DNA of 5,945 nucleotides from Candidatus Latescibacterota bacterium (lineage in GTDB: Bacteria; Latescibacterota; UBA2968; UBA8231): NCBI GenBank assembly GCA_022825185.1, contig JAJDYK010000276.1, positions 1 through 5,945 on the forward strand, given 5' to 3'. The notes beneath the pieces are model-generated. The model was not told where the DNA came from. It did not search any database and saw only the letters and a program-made list of their open reading frames with translations. This document shows, in pieces, positions 5,349 to 5,945 of this stretch. Each line of letters begins with the position of its first letter. The first letter of the stretch is position 1. The position numbers and the translations under genes are program-made.

Positions 5349-5945
5349 GTGGCAACTAAGAAGCGCCGTCTTCTAAAGCTCCTCGTCTTCTTGCTCTTGG
5401 CCGGTTCAGTCGGGGCTGCTGTCTATTTCAACTTGCGGCAGGAAAAGGCTGAAGAGACATATCCCACGGCGCTCGTCGAGCGGGGCGCGGTCGTCGATAA
5501 GCTAGCTGAAACGGGCCGCATTGAGTTGGTGCGGACCGTGGAGGTCAAATCCACGATTGCCGGCGAAATCCGCGATTTGCCCATCGAGGCCGGCGCGTGG
5601 GTGGAGACGGGTGAATTGATGGCCGTCATCGAGCCAGACCCCAATCAATCGCTGCAATTGTATCAGAAGCGCTCGGGCGTGGAACAGGGCAAGATCAACT
5701 TGGCGGAAGAGGAGCGCAATTTCGAGCGTCAGAAGGCCCTCTTCGACCGCAAGATGATACCGGCCAAGCAGTTTGAGGAAGCCGAAGTGCGCCTGACGCG
5801 CGCGCGCACCGGCCTGCGCTTGGCCCAGCTCGAACTCGACATGCTCGAAACCAAGGCCAACTTGCAGCGCACCCAGACCTCAGAAGACCAAGTCGCGCTC
5901 GACGAGGTGCGCGTCCTCGCCCCAATCGACGGCATTGTCATCCGC
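5349..5945 (+). CDS. HlyD/MacA-type periplasmic adaptor, 5' part
   Basis: The frame is open to the last base of the window, giving the first 199 residues. Start: GTG with GGAGG five bases upstream, one base after the Yip1 stop. Layout: a Lys/Arg-rich N-terminus and one membrane anchor (about residues 8-26), a first half-lipoyl segment (65-98, with STIAGEIRDLPIEAGAWVE), a long Glu/Arg/Leu-rich alpha-helical hairpin (about 100-183) with RKMIPAKQFEEAE at its turn, and the second half-lipoyl entry VRVLAPIDGIVIR (187-199). This is the standard order in membrane fusion proteins of MacAB-type ABC and RND efflux pumps. They sit in the periplasm and bridge an inner-membrane transporter to an outer-membrane channel, which implies a Gram-negative envelope. 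The transporter genes should follow downstream of the window. MacA-like is more likely than RND, given the length of the hairpin and the N-terminal anchor, but this is not settled. Confidence 0.9.
   Translation, partial: MATKKRRLLKLLVFLLLAGSVGAAVYFNLRQEKAEETYPTALVERGAVVDKLAETGRIELVRTVEVKSTIAGEIRDLPIEAGAWVETGELMAVIEPDPNQSLQLYQKRSGVEQGKINLAEEERNFERQKALFDRKMIPAKQFEEAEVRLTRARTGLRLAQLELDMLETKANLQRTQTSEDQVALDEVRVLAPIDGIVIR

Overview
The window is a stretch of a bacterial chromosome in which every supported gene lies on the + strand. Most coding DNA is GC-rich: I counted 37 G/C in bases 541-600. The exception is the gene at 3727-4509, which is clearly AT-richer (18 G/C in bases 4021-4080). A periplasmic adaptor (membrane fusion protein) at the right edge points to a Gram-negative type envelope. 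GTG starts, a DUF1854 gene and a short intergenic palindrome fit an environmental, possibly uncultured lineage, but I cannot assign a phylum.

Left part (1-1597): the 3' end of an ABC exporter gene (last membrane helices plus the complete ATPase domain), a 78-base gap with a perfect 8-bp hairpin, a DUF1854 gene, then a good rho-independent terminator. The ABC exporter/DUF1854 pair resembles the one that accompanies cyanophycin genes in other bacteria. No cyanophycin synthetase is visible here.

Middle (1598-2965): a gene-free stretch of about 380 bases unusually rich in self-complementary sequence, including a 20-bp long-range stem with two G-U pairs and two nested hairpins. A GTG-started gene follows, whose N-terminal half looks like the BtrH/C39-type cysteine-transferase fold. 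It keeps the cysteine, but Glu and Asn stand where the family usually has His and Asp.

Right part (2966-5945): two closely related Yip1-type five-helix membrane protein genes flank an AT-rich CPBP-family (CAAX protease-like) membrane protein gene. Between the first Yip1 gene and the CPBP gene lies a short remnant of a third Yip1 copy, so the array was once longer and has been rearranged. The second Yip1 gene is followed after one base by a HlyD/MacA-type adaptor that runs off the window, presumably the start of an efflux operon.

Taken together the region is rich in membrane and export functions (ABC exporter, adaptor, two Yip1 proteins, a CPBP protein). Whether the parts act together is not shown by the sequence. 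The terminator at 1569-1597 separates the left pair from the rest, and the 1-base spacing of the last two genes makes them the most secure operon.
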